Source of the DNA: VFKU01 sp964620045
GTDB lineage: Bacteria; Hydrogenedentota; Hydrogenedentia; Hydrogenedentales; GCA-2746185
Direction: 5' to 3'
Assembly (NCBI GenBank): GCA_964620045.1
Contig: CAZUJL010000009.1
Span: forward strand, 70,382-134,381
DNA: 64,000 nt
The notes beneath the pieces were generated by a model. It saw only the letters and a program-made list of their open reading frames with translations. It did not search any database and was not told where the DNA came from. Shown here in pieces: positions 41,142 to 49,243 of the stretch. The position numbers and the translations under genes are program-made. Numbering within the stretch: the first letter of the stretch is position 1; each line of letters begins with the position of its first letter.

Positions 41142-41660
41142 CTACCCTTCTACAGGATTCGCCGGCGTCGGCAACAGGAGTTGGTAAAACACGAGGTCGA
41201 GCCAGCGGCCGAATTTGTATCCCGCCTCGCGGACTTCGGCGCACTTCGTGAATCCGAACTTCTCGTGCAGCGCGATGCTGCCGGTGTTGGCGGAGTCGAT
41301 GCCGCCGATCATCACGTGGTACTGCTGCTCTTTAGCCGCTTCGATGATCGCGCCGAGCAACACGCGGCCAAGTCCTTTCCCCCGCTGCGACTGCTCGACG
41401 TAGATCGAGTGCTCGACGGAATATTTATAGGCGGGCCAGTTGCGGAAGGGGCCATACGTCGCGAAGCCGAGCAGCGCGCCCGCGTCGTCAATCGCGCCGA
41501 CGACGGGGTAGTTCCCCTTCTCTTTCGCGTCCCACCACGCCTGCATCATTTCCGGCGTGCGGGGTTTGTAATCGTAGATCGCGGTGGAGTTGACGATGAC
41601 TTCGTTCAGAATCGCGAGCATCGGGCTCGCGAGGGAGCGATCGCAGCGAACGACCTTCAC
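41142..41660 (-). CDS. GNAT N-acetyltransferase, phosphinothricin acetyltransferase-like
   Basis: 172 aa. The pattern LNEVIVNSTAIYDYKPRTPEMMQAWWDAKEKGNYPVVGAIDD followed by GFATYGPFRNWPAYKYSVEHSIYVEQSQRGKGLGRVLLGAIIEAAKEQQYHVMIGGIDSANTGSIALHEKFGFTK matches PAT/YncA acetyltransferases. QRGKGLG is the acetyl-CoA pyrophosphate loop. It would N-acetylate a small amino-compound such as methionine sulfoximine analogues. The GTG start at 41660 overlaps the stop of the upstream gene as GTGA; the frame is open further upstream, but only as an antiparallel reading through that gene. Confidence 0.88.
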   Translation of the reverse strand: MKVVRCDRSLASPMLAILNEVIVNSTAIYDYKPRTPEMMQAWWDAKEKGNYPVVGAIDDAGALLGFATYGPFRNWPAYKYSVEHSIYVEQSQRGKGLGRVLLGAIIEAAKEQQYHVMIGGIDSANTGSIALHEKFGFTKCAEVREAGYKFGRWLDLVFYQLLLPTPANPVEG

Positions 41661-42097
41661 ACCCGGTGCCAATCCGCCTGCCAATCCTTGATGAGCTTTT
41701 TGATCTCGCTGCGCTTTTCGATTTTCTCGGCGAGCACCTTGCGCGAAAGTTCCGGGAGTTCCGCGTCGGACGCGAAACGCAGCGCGATGAGTTGGCCGGT
41801 CTGGAATTCGCCGATGCGCACGGCGAGATCCGGCGGCAACACGCGCTCGAGGCGCAGGCGCATTTCGAGGCGGATGATGCGGTCTTGCAGCTTCGTCGAA
41901 TAGCGCCGCGAGAGCACGAGACCAATCGCGCACGCAATGCCGCCGACGACGATCGCCGCGGACGCCGTGCGCACGCCGCCGATCGACAGCGCGACGATGC
42001 CCGTGATGATCGACGCGAGGTGCAGCACGAGCACCGACGTGATCCACGGATCCTGGCGGACGTGGTTCTCAAATGTTTGCACGGGCTTGTTCGCCAT
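41657..42097 (-). CDS. DUF6526-like two-helix membrane protein
   Basis: 146 aa. Two membrane segments near the N-terminus (about 20-42 and 44-62) are followed by a cytoplasmic helical domain rich in charged residues (LQDRIIRLEMRLRLERVLPPDLAVRIGEFQTGQLIALRFASDAELPELSRKVLAEKIEKRSEIKKLIKDWQADWHRV). The starting ENHxRQDPW and the later QLIALRFASDAELPEL pattern fit DUF6526, whose function is unknown. It is coupled to the GNAT gene. No catalytic motif is visible. Confidence 0.72.
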   Translation of the reverse strand: MANKPVQTFENHVRQDPWITSVLVLHLASIITGIVALSIGGVRTASAAIVVGGIACAIGLVLSRRYSTKLQDRIIRLEMRLRLERVLPPDLAVRIGEFQTGQLIALRFASDAELPELSRKVLAEKIEKRSEIKKLIKDWQADWHRV

Positions 42098-42305
42098 CGA
42101 GTGTAACCTCCGAAATGCCGGCGTGCGCGGTGCGCAGTGCTCAGCGTAAATAGTTTATCGGAATAAATGCGCGCGCGACCCCCTCGGCCCCGCCGCAATG
42201 CGCGCTACCATACGCCCGCCGTCCGTTGCGGCGCAATTCCGCTGGCGTGCCACTCCCCGGCGGCGTATACTCCGGCGCAATCGGCCCATCCCGGAGGAAA
42301 TCCCC

Positions 42306-43226
42306 ATGCGCGCCTTACGCTTAGTCGCTCTAACTACCGCTTTCCTTATTCTGTGCATCCCCACCTTTGCCATGGAATCGGCCACGTTCGATTCCGACGG
42401 CGTGCAGATTAAATACGTCACCGAGGGCCAGGGCGAGCCCGTGATCCTGATCCACGGCTTCGTCGCGAATGCGCAGCTCAATTGGATCGCGCCGGGCGTG
42501 TTCGGCGCGCTCGCGAAGGACTACCGCGTGATCGCGCCCGACCTGCGCGGCCATGGCCAAAGCGGCAAGCCGCACGGCGCCGAGAACTACGGCCCGCAGA
42601 TGGCCAAAGACATCATCAACCTGATGGACCACCTGAAAATCGAGAAGGCGCACATCGCGGGCTATTCGCTGGGCGGCTTCCTTACGGTCTACCTCACGGC
42701 CAACTACCCCGATCGCATCATCTGCTCGATTCCGTGCGGCGCCGGCTGGTCCGCGCCGGGCTCTGAGCGCGAAGCGCTCACCGATGAAATCGCCAAGTCG
42801 CTCGAAAGCGGCCAGGGCATCACGCCGCTGATCAAGGCACTCACGCCCGCCGGCCGTCCGCAGCCGACGCAGGAACAACTGGATTCGATGAACAAGATGC
42901 TGGTGACCATGAACGACCCCCTCGCGCTGGCGGGTGCCGCGCGGGGAATCAAGGCCCTCGCCGTGCCAAAGGAAAAGATCGCGGCGATCACAGTGCCGAT
43001 GCGCGACATCATCGGCGAGATCGATCCGCTGAAGGAAACTGTCGACGCGCTGAAGGGCGCGAACCCGGCCGTGGACGTCGTCGTCATCGCGGGCGGCGAT
43101 CACATGAACACGTTTGGCGATCCGGCCTTCGCGAAGGCACTTAAGGACTTCATCGATCAGCACGCGGCGCACAAGCACACGGAAAACAGCGGCGCACCGG
43201 CCGAGAAAACCGCCGCCGGGAAATAA
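42306..43226 (+). CDS. exported alpha/beta hydrolase
   Basis: 306 aa with a signal peptide (hydrophobic 5-19, cleavage around TFA-ME). Core motifs are VILIHGFVANAQLNW (oxyanion), VIAPDLRGHGQSGKP, IAGYSLGGFLTVYL (nucleophile Ser in GYSLGG), DIIGEIDPLKET (Asp) and IAGGDHMNTFGD (His). It is a standalone esterase-like enzyme of unknown substrate. ATG 42306 follows a GGAGG site, and a TATACT -10-like hexamer lies near 42277. It ends before a strong terminator, so it is transcribed alone. The gap to the divergent DUF6526-like gene is 208 bp and shows nothing else. Confidence 0.83.
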   Translation: MRALRLVALTTAFLILCIPTFAMESATFDSDGVQIKYVTEGQGEPVILIHGFVANAQLNWIAPGVFGALAKDYRVIAPDLRGHGQSGKPHGAENYGPQMAKDIINLMDHLKIEKAHIAGYSLGGFLTVYLTANYPDRIICSIPCGAGWSAPGSEREALTDEIAKSLESGQGITPLIKALTPAGRPQPTQEQLDSMNKMLVTMNDPLALAGAARGIKALAVPKEKIAAITVPMRDIIGEIDPLKETVDALKGANPAVDVVVIAGGDHMNTFGDPAFAKALKDFIDQHAAHKHTENSGAPAEKTAAGK

Positions 43227-43245
43227 TTTATCCAGCGAATAGTCC

Positions 43246-43281
43246 ACGGCCCCGTGCCCATGCACGGGGCCGTTTCTTTTT
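43246..43281 (+). terminator. strong Rho-independent terminator
   Basis: A perfect 12-bp stem ACGGCCCCGTGC/GCACGGGGCCGT (43246-43257 and 43262-43273) with a 4-nt loop is followed by TTCTTTTT. It lies 19 bp past the hydrolase stop. Confidence 0.95.
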
Positions 43282-43347
43282 CCCGCCGTTGCCGCTCGGT
43301 GTGGCTTCGTGTACACTCGCCCGCGGGGATCTCGGGGGAGTCCGCGC

Positions 43348-44115
43348 GTGAAATTTGTTGTCATTAAGGACCAGGGCGTGGTGCGCACCATCGCCATGGA
43401 TCGGCCCAAGGCGAACGCTTTGCATGAGGGCTTGGTCCGCGAATTGGCGGCCGCCTTCCGCGATGCGCGCGACCACGAAGCGACCAAAGCCGTCGTGCTT
43501 ACCAGCGCGCAGGACGACTACTTCTCCGTCGGCTTTGATGTCCGCGAAGTCTTCGACTACGACCACAACCACATGCTCGCGTTCTGGGGCGAGTTCATCG
43601 ATCTCTACGAGTCGCTGTATGCCTTCCCGAAGCCCGTGGTCGGCGCGCTACCGGGCCACACCTTCGCCGGCGGCATCATCCTCGCCCTCGCGTGCGATTT
43701 CCGCGTGATGGCGACAGGCCCCTACGGCCTCGGCGTCAGCGGCATCAACCTCGGCATTCCGCTGCCCTACGGTGTCATGAACATGGCGATCAACGCGATG
43801 GGTCCCGGCTATGCGCGCCGCCTGTTCCTCACCGGCGAGACGATCTCGCCCGAGCAGGCGCTCGGCATGGGCCTCGTGCAGGCGCTCGTGCCGCCGTCCG
43901 AGGTGCGCAGCGCGGGCGTCGCGCTCGCCGAAGTGATGGCGCAAAAGTCGCCCGCTGCCTTCCGCGCCATTCACCGCATGTTCGACTCACTTTCCGGCGC
44001 GGACGCAATCGGCAGCGATAAAACGCGGCTCGACGAATTCGTGCAGTGGTGGTTCAACGACGAAGCGACGATGTATCGCATGCGCGTGCGTGCGCAAGTC
44101 TCGCGGGGGGCCTGA
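43348..44115 (+). CDS. enoyl-CoA hydratase/isomerase (crotonase) family protein
   Basis: 255 aa starting with GTG 43348 behind a GGGGGAG site. The crotonase fold is visible: VRTIAMDRPKANALHEGLVREL, VLTSAQDDYFSVGFDV (CoA-binding oxyanion turn), FPKPVVGALPGHTFAGGIILALACDFRVMA, GINLGIPLP, then LTGETISPEQALGMGLVQALVP. The usual catalytic Glu positions of hydratases do not stand out (GVSGINLGI where E is often found), so it may be an isomerase or another crotonase. The next gene, mpl, starts 1 bp after the stop, although the functions are not obviously related. Confidence 0.87.
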   Translation: MKFVVIKDQGVVRTIAMDRPKANALHEGLVRELAAAFRDARDHEATKAVVLTSAQDDYFSVGFDVREVFDYDHNHMLAFWGEFIDLYESLYAFPKPVVGALPGHTFAGGIILALACDFRVMATGPYGLGVSGINLGIPLPYGVMNMAINAMGPGYARRLFLTGETISPEQALGMGLVQALVPPSEVRSAGVALAEVMAQKSPAAFRAIHRMFDSLSGADAIGSDKTRLDEFVQWWFNDEATMYRMRVRAQVSRGA

Positions 44116-44116
44116 C

Positions 44117-45526
44117 GTGTTCGCCGCCGCTGGACGCAAACTGCGCGTGCATTTTTCGGGCATCGGCGGCACCGGCATGGTGGGTGTCGCGCGGCTCGCG
44201 ATCGAAGCCGGCTGGGAAGTACGCGGCAGCGACGGCCCGCTCTATCCCCCCACGTCGCAAATGGTCGCCGCACTCGGCGTGCCAGTTGCGGTCGGTTATG
44301 CGGCCGCGAACCTCGATTGGCAGCCGGACGTTGTCGTTGTCGGCAACGCGCTGAGCCGTGGCAACGCCGAACTCGAAGCAATCCTCGATCGCGGGCTTAC
44401 CTATGTGAGTTTTCCGGAATGGCTGCGCTACGCCGTGCTGCCGGGGCGCAAGCCGGTGGTGGTTTCGGGCACGCACGGCAAAACGACGACCACCGCGCTC
44501 ACGTCCTTCCTGCTCGAGCAATGCGATCTGAAGCCGGGCTATTTAATTGGCGGCCAGCCGATCGGGTTTGAGCACGGCTCCGCGCTGGGCGTGGCCGGCG
44601 GGCCGTTCGTGATCGAAGGCGACGAATACGACGCGGCCTTCTTCGACAAACGCGCAAAATTCTTCCATTACCTGCCGCGCACGCTGATTGTCACGTCGGT
44701 CGAATTCGATCACGCGGACATCTACGCGAACCTCGACGAAATCAATCGCGCGTTCCGGCTGTTGCTGCGCCAGGTGGCGGCGACCGGCCACGTGTTGCTC
44801 TGCGCGGATCAAAACGGCGCACTCGCACTGAAACAGCACGCATTTTCGACCGTGCACACCTATGGCTTCGATACGATCTCGGACTGGCGCATCGAATCGA
44901 TGTCGGTCTCGCCTAGTGGACAGACCTTCCGCATTCATCATGGCGGGAACGTGTGGGGTGAATTCACCACCACGCTCTTCGGCCGGCACAATCTGCAAAA
45001 CGCGGCCTCCGCGCTCGTCGCGGCGTCGCTCCAGGGCGCCACGCCGGAAGCCCTCGCGCGCGCACTGCCGAAATTCCGCGGGATCAAGCGCCGCATGGAA
45101 ATCTTCGCCGAAGCGCGCGGCCGGGTTTTCATCGACGACTTCGCGCACCACCCCACCGCGATCCGCGAGACGATCGCGGCGGCGAAATCCCGCTGGCCGA
45201 AGGAAAAAATCAGCGTGGTCTTCGAGCCCCGCTCAAACACCACCGCCACAAACCGCATGCAGGTCGAACTCGGCGAATGTTTCGACGGCGCCGACGACGT
45301 CTGGATTGGGCCCATCTACCGCGCGGAGAAATACGCGGACAGCATCCGTCTCGATCGCGATCGCCTGATTGCGGACATCACCCGCCGCGGCCCGCACGCG
45401 CGCTACAGCGATTCGATTCCCGACATCGTGCAGCACATCAACGCCGAACCCGGCGTGAAGCTCATCCTCAGCAACGGCGCCTTCGGCGGCATTTACGATC
45501 TAATCCGAAAGGCCGCAGACGTCTGA
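44117..45526 (+). CDS. mpl: UDP-N-acetylmuramate:L-alanyl-gamma-D-glutamyl-meso-diaminopimelate ligase
   Basis: 469 aa. N-terminal VHFSGIGGTGMVGVARLAIEAGWEVRGSDGPLYPPTSQMVAALG is the Mur-ligase UDP-binding domain. The ATP P-loop is VVSGTHGKTTTTALTSF, then EGDEYDAAFFDKRAKFFHYLPRTLIVTSVEFDHADIY and HNLQNAASALVA. The C-terminal domain carries FIDDFAHHPTAIRETI and VFEPRSNTT, both typical of Mpl. It attaches recovered murein tripeptide to UDP-MurNAc during cell-wall recycling, so the organism recycles meso-DAP peptidoglycan. GTG 44117 has a GGGGGG site 6 nt upstream. Confidence 0.95.
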   Translation: MFAAAGRKLRVHFSGIGGTGMVGVARLAIEAGWEVRGSDGPLYPPTSQMVAALGVPVAVGYAAANLDWQPDVVVVGNALSRGNAELEAILDRGLTYVSFPEWLRYAVLPGRKPVVVSGTHGKTTTTALTSFLLEQCDLKPGYLIGGQPIGFEHGSALGVAGGPFVIEGDEYDAAFFDKRAKFFHYLPRTLIVTSVEFDHADIYANLDEINRAFRLLLRQVAATGHVLLCADQNGALALKQHAFSTVHTYGFDTISDWRIESMSVSPSGQTFRIHHGGNVWGEFTTTLFGRHNLQNAASALVAASLQGATPEALARALPKFRGIKRRMEIFAEARGRVFIDDFAHHPTAIRETIAAAKSRWPKEKISVVFEPRSNTTATNRMQVELGECFDGADDVWIGPIYRAEKYADSIRLDRDRLIADITRRGPHARYSDSIPDIVQHINAEPGVKLILSNGAFGGIYDLIRKAADV

Positions 45527-45678
45527 GCGCGTGGACGACGCCATTCCCTTGGCGCTGAGGCCGCCGCACCAGCGGCACTAGGTTTATCAATAGCCCTCCA
45601 CCTGCCTATACTTCAGCGCCGGGTGGCTATTTCCCGGAATCGTCGTCCAAAATGGACTGTTCCGGAATTTTCATCAAA

Positions 45679-45696
45679 TGTCGGGAGTACCAGACA
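45679..45696. promoter_or_regulatory. candidate upstream activator site for the sigma-54 promoter
   Basis: TGTCGGG-AGTA-CCAGACA is an inverted repeat with 6 of 7 paired positions. It lies about 160 bp upstream of the -24 element, the usual place for an enhancer-binding protein. The rest of the 385-bp gap 45527-45911 has no gene; GCCGC/GCGGC near 45562 is a weak hairpin after mpl. Confidence 0.4.
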
Positions 45697-45854
45697 GCGG
45701 AAATAGCGCTCAATGTGGGTAGCGGCAAATGTTAGTCAACCGTGAGAATGTCTACAACGCCATACCTTGTATAGTGTGAATTTCGATCGGCGTATCCAGT
45801 AGAATCCGGTCGTAAATCCCTGAAAAATTGAGCGTTAATCTGCATTCTAGGCAG

Positions 45855-45869
45855 TGGCACACCGTTTGC
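45855..45869 (+). promoter_or_regulatory. sigma-54 (RpoN) -24/-12 promoter
   Basis: TGGCAC-N5-TTGC with exactly 10 nt between the GG and GC dinucleotides, matching the RpoN consensus at every key base. Transcription would begin near 45881, giving a 31-nt leader to the ATG at 45912. RpoN and its activator are not in the window. Confidence 0.75.
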
Positions 45870-45911
45870 CCTATTCGATCCACGGGGTAAGGGGCTCAAG
45901 GCTTTTCACCA

Positions 45912-48272
45912 ATGCGATACCACGGCTTTTCATCGAATTTCCTATTTTTGGCGGTTGCTCTGGGGGCGTTACTGACGACTCCGCATGCCGCCGCGCGGGT
46001 ATGGTTTGTCGATCACGACGCCTCAGGCGCGACCCAGGATGGACTCTCCTGGTCGACCGCCTTCACGACGCTTCAGCCTGCGATTGATGCCGCCTATGCC
46101 GACGGTGGCGGTGAACTATGGGTCGCCGAAGGAAATTACGGCGAGCAGCGCGTTTATGTAGACCCAGACACCAGCCGCAACATCGGCGCCCTGCTGCTGC
46201 GCGAGGGCGTGGCGCTATACGGCGGGTTTGCCGGCAACGAAATCCTGCGCGAGCACCGAAATGTCCTGCGCCACCGCACGATCATCAATGGCACGCAAGC
46301 CCGCGAAGGCGAACGCGCGCGGCAAGTCATCGTCGGCGCGAGCAACACGATCCTCGACGGCGTCGAAGTCACCGGTGGCGACGCCGGCTACCGCCGTCCG
46401 ATTGGCGGCGGTCTGCGGCTCGAAGGCCTGCACAATGTCCGCGTGGCCAACAGCATTTTTTCGAACAATCGCGGACGTTTCGGCGGCGCCATCCGCGTGA
46501 CCTTCTCGACCGGGGTGCTCATCGAGCGCTGCGCATTTACCGAAAATGAAACCGACGAAGTCGGCGTGCCGGGGGTGTACTTCTCTGATTCGACCGCCGA
46601 TCTCCGCGACTCGTCCTTCATCAACAACGAATTCGAATCGGACCGCTTCGACGGCGGCGTGGTCCGCGCCGAACGAAGCACGGTGAACGTGTCGCGTTGT
46701 TACTTCGAGCGCAACTCTGGAACACCCCTGCAACTGCAAACGGAAAACGGCGGGGGCTATGAGATCCAAGGTTGCGACTTTGTCGACAACGACGGCGGCA
46801 ACGGTTCCGGTGGATTGCGGTACATCGCCGGAAACGGCGCACTGCCCATCTTGCTCGATCGCCTTAACTTCATCGGCAATCGCGGTGGCGCGCCGGTGCT
46901 GCGCATTCGCGAGGACGGCGAACTGACCCCCGACGCGCACAGCTTCGTGCGCTACATCACCGTGCGCAACTGCAGCTTCGTGAACAACACCAGCGCGTGG
47001 ACCGACGATCCGATTGTGCTCGTCGGCGGCGCCAACTACGTGTTCGAACACTGCACGATCGCGGGCAACGACTGTGAAACCGACAACGCCGGCGGCATGA
47101 TCATGCACTCTTCGTCGCCCAGCGGAATACCCGGCGACGAGGAGCTGCTGCGCGTACGCAATTCGATCTTCTGGAACGAACCCTCGCCGGCGGAGATCAA
47201 TCCGGCCTCGGTCGGGTATACCGCTCCTTTCATCGAAGATGCGATCGTGCGCGGCGGTTACTCGGGCATCGATATTTACGACGCCGAACCGCAGTTCCTC
47301 GATCTCGAATTCGGCGATTTCCGCCTGGACCCGGCTTCCCCCGGCGTGAATCAGGCGCAAATGTTCACGCTAGTCGCGAATGACGTCTTCGCAGCGCAAC
47401 GCCCCGTCGGTGGCGCGCCGGATCTCGGTGCGTATGAAGTCCAGAGCACGGAGCAATCGCTCTGCGACGTCGCCGAACAGATTGAAGCCCAACTGATACA
47501 GTTGCCGGGCCTGGCCGACACCTTCGGCGATTTGGACGAAGACGGCCTGCCGGAGATCGCGAGCCTGCGCCTGCTCGCGTTCGCGGAGTGCCCGCAATTC
47601 TCCAGTGCGGGCCTTACGACTGCGGCCGTCTTTCAACAGAACCTCGGCTCGGCGCACACCGAACCCTTCGACACCCGCGTGCAACGCCGCCGGCAGCTCG
47701 TCGCGGCGCTAATGAGCGTCAGCGGCTCGCTGCAGACTGCGCTGCGCGACACCTTCGCGGATATGGGCTCGGTACTTCTGAACGAGTATTCCATTGTAGG
47801 CTGCGACGCGACGGGCAAGAACTGCGCACCGGCCGCGGCCGCGCTGGATACCAACGCCATCGCATCCGGCCCCGGCGATTTCGACGGCGACGGCATGACG
47901 AACGCCGAAGAATGGGCCGTGCTCGCGCTCGACAACGGCACGCTCAATGAATACATCGCCGCCGCGACGAACCCCGATATTCTTGGCGTCGATGACAGCT
48001 CGGTGACGGTGAGTGGTGGCGGGGGCGGTGGTTGCTTCATCGCGACGGCGGCCTTTGGCACGTCGATGGCCGGCGAGATCAACGCCCTGCGCATCACGCG
48101 CGATGAGCGTCTGCTGACGAATCCCCTTGGCGCGGCGTTCACCGATATGTACTATCGCGTCAGCCCGCCGATTGCCGACTTCATCGCGCAGCACGACACA
48201 CTGCGCGCCGCGGTCCGCCGCGTGCTCTCGCCGGTTGTGTCGATCGCGCACTGGATCAACGGCGACGAGTAA
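45912..48272 (+). CDS. secreted right-handed beta-helix protein with CFI-box C-terminal sorting domain
   Basis: 786 aa. A signal peptide (hydrophobic 10-26, HAAA-RV) precedes VWFVDHDASGATQDGLSWSTAFTTLQPAIDAAYADGGGELWVAEGNY, the start of a DUF1565/Pmp-like beta helix. It runs to about 510 with repeating NxxF.NNRGRFGGAI-type coils and ends GGAPDLGAYEV, the usual closure. Then come an acidic linker with DLDEDGLPEI and a calcium-type DFDGDGMTNAEEW (about 657). After a Gly run is the C-terminal CFI-box, CFIATAAFGTSMAGEINALRITRDERLL with Cys708. This domain marks surface-sorted proteins in many didermic bacteria; how it is anchored is not known. Expression looks sigma-54 dependent. Confidence 0.87.
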   Translation: MRYHGFSSNFLFLAVALGALLTTPHAAARVWFVDHDASGATQDGLSWSTAFTTLQPAIDAAYADGGGELWVAEGNYGEQRVYVDPDTSRNIGALLLREGVALYGGFAGNEILREHRNVLRHRTIINGTQAREGERARQVIVGASNTILDGVEVTGGDAGYRRPIGGGLRLEGLHNVRVANSIFSNNRGRFGGAIRVTFSTGVLIERCAFTENETDEVGVPGVYFSDSTADLRDSSFINNEFESDRFDGGVVRAERSTVNVSRCYFERNSGTPLQLQTENGGGYEIQGCDFVDNDGGNGSGGLRYIAGNGALPILLDRLNFIGNRGGAPVLRIREDGELTPDAHSFVRYITVRNCSFVNNTSAWTDDPIVLVGGANYVFEHCTIAGNDCETDNAGGMIMHSSSPSGIPGDEELLRVRNSIFWNEPSPAEINPASVGYTAPFIEDAIVRGGYSGIDIYDAEPQFLDLEFGDFRLDPASPGVNQAQMFTLVANDVFAAQRPVGGAPDLGAYEVQSTEQSLCDVAEQIEAQLIQLPGLADTFGDLDEDGLPEIASLRLLAFAECPQFSSAGLTTAAVFQQNLGSAHTEPFDTRVQRRRQLVAALMSVSGSLQTALRDTFADMGSVLLNEYSIVGCDATGKNCAPAAAALDTNAIASGPGDFDGDGMTNAEEWAVLALDNGTLNEYIAAATNPDILGVDDSSVTVSGGGGGGCFIATAAFGTSMAGEINALRITRDERLLTNPLGAAFTDMYYRVSPPIADFIAQHDTLRAAVRRVLSPVVSIAHWINGDE

Positions 48273-48273
48273 G

Positions 48274-48600
48274 TTAGCTTTTCCGCTTCGCCCAACGATC
48301 TGCCCAGCGTTGCAACGGCCCCAAATCGTGGAGCAGCCGCGCGCCCTCGTCGGTCAGGGAATACCCGCCTTCTCCGCCGTCCACAATGTCGGCGTCGCGC
48401 AGCTCGCCGAGGCGTTCATTCAGCACGCTGGGCGACATGCCGTCGCAGCGCGCCTGCAGCTCGCGGAAGGTCAGCGCACCCTCGCGCAGCTCCCACAAGA
48501 TACGCAGCGCCCAGCGGCGGCCCAGTAAATCAAGCAGGGCCATGATCGGGCGGCCGGTGCGGGAACCACGGACAGGCTTTCCAGGACGGGGCGCGGGCAT
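48274..48600 (-). CDS. HxlR family winged-helix regulator
   Basis: 108 aa. Has RRWALRILWELREGALTFRELQARCDGMSPSVLNERLGELRDADIVDGGEGGYSLTDEGARLLHDLGPLQRWADRW, the HxlR layout. The N-terminal Cys found in redox-sensing HxlR proteins is missing. It is divergent from the carboxymuconolactone decarboxylase-like gene at 48681. The 80-bp gap contains a 28-bp palindrome, so it probably represses both genes. It ends 2 bp from the stop of the CFI-box gene. Confidence 0.88.
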   Translation of the reverse strand: MPAPRPGKPVRGSRTGRPIMALLDLLGRRWALRILWELREGALTFRELQARCDGMSPSVLNERLGELRDADIVDGGEGGYSLTDEGARLLHDLGPLQRWADRWAKRKS

Positions 48601-48628
48601 GCTTGCGCTACGCTTTCCGAAGCGGTAT

Positions 48629-48656
48629 GGTATTGCTACGTTTTTCGTAGCATACC
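48629..48656. promoter_or_regulatory. operator palindrome between hxlR-like and CMD genes
   Basis: GGTATTGCTACG (48629-48640) and CGTAGCATACC (48646-48656) pair over 11 bp, apart from one extra T in the left arm, around a TTTTT spacer. It lies between the two divergent genes, the usual place for an HxlR-type operator. Confidence 0.72.
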
Positions 48657-48680
48657 TTGTCCGCCATCAGGAGCCCCACC

Positions 48681-49238
48681 ATGATCCAGCCGCGCATCGC
48701 ACCGCTCTCCCCGCCCTATTCCGATGAAATTCAGGAGGCTTTCAACAAGATTATGCCGCCGGGCGTGCCGCCCCTCAACATCTTCCGCACCTTCGCGCGG
48801 CATCCGCTGATGCTCAAGCGCACGATGCACCTTGGCGCGGCGCTGCTGAGCCAGGGACTGTTGCCGCCGCGCGAGCGCGAGATCGTGCTGCTGCGCACCT
48901 GCGCGCGCTGCGGCTCGGCCTACGAATGGGGCGTGCACGTCACCGCGTTCGCGCGGCCGCTTGGTTTCACGGATGCCCAGATCCGCGCCACGGCGGTCGG
49001 CACCGCGAACGACCCGGCGTGGTCGAAAAAAGAGCAATGGCTCATCCGCCTGACCGACGAATTGCACGACAACGCGACCGTTTCGGATGAACTCTGGACA
49101 GAACTCAAAAAAGAATATAGCGACGAGGCCATGGTCGAGCTGATTTGCATCGCCGGCTTCTACCACGCGATTTCGTACATGACGAACGCGTGCGGCATTG
49201 AGGGCGAAGCAATGGCCGAACCGTTCCCGAAGCAGTAG
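48681..49238 (+). CDS. carboxymuconolactone decarboxylase (AhpD-like) family protein
   Basis: 185 aa. Contains PLNIFRTFARHPLMLKRTMHLGAALLSQGLLPPREREIVLLRTCARCGSAYEWGVHVTAFARPLGFTDAQIRA, the CMD/AhpD helical core. The Cys-Ala-Arg-Cys pair and downstream His form the redox centre seen in AhpD-type peroxidases, though RTCAR...YEWGVH is more typical of gamma-carboxymuconolactone decarboxylase-like proteins. It may be a small oxidoreductase of thiol type. ATG 48681 has an AGGAG site. The divergent HxlR regulator and palindrome suggest inducible expression. Confidence 0.85.
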   Translation: MIQPRIAPLSPPYSDEIQEAFNKIMPPGVPPLNIFRTFARHPLMLKRTMHLGAALLSQGLLPPREREIVLLRTCARCGSAYEWGVHVTAFARPLGFTDAQIRATAVGTANDPAWSKKEQWLIRLTDELHDNATVSDELWTELKKEYSDEAMVELICIAGFYHAISYMTNACGIEGEAMAEPFPKQ

Positions 49239-49243
49239 CGCCG

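Noticed and set aside
45840..45911. Possible c-di-GMP or similar riboswitch in the leader before the beta-helix gene
   Set aside because: The conserved GACGCAAAGC-type core is missing; the GGCAC and TTGCC bases are better explained by the sigma-54 promoter.
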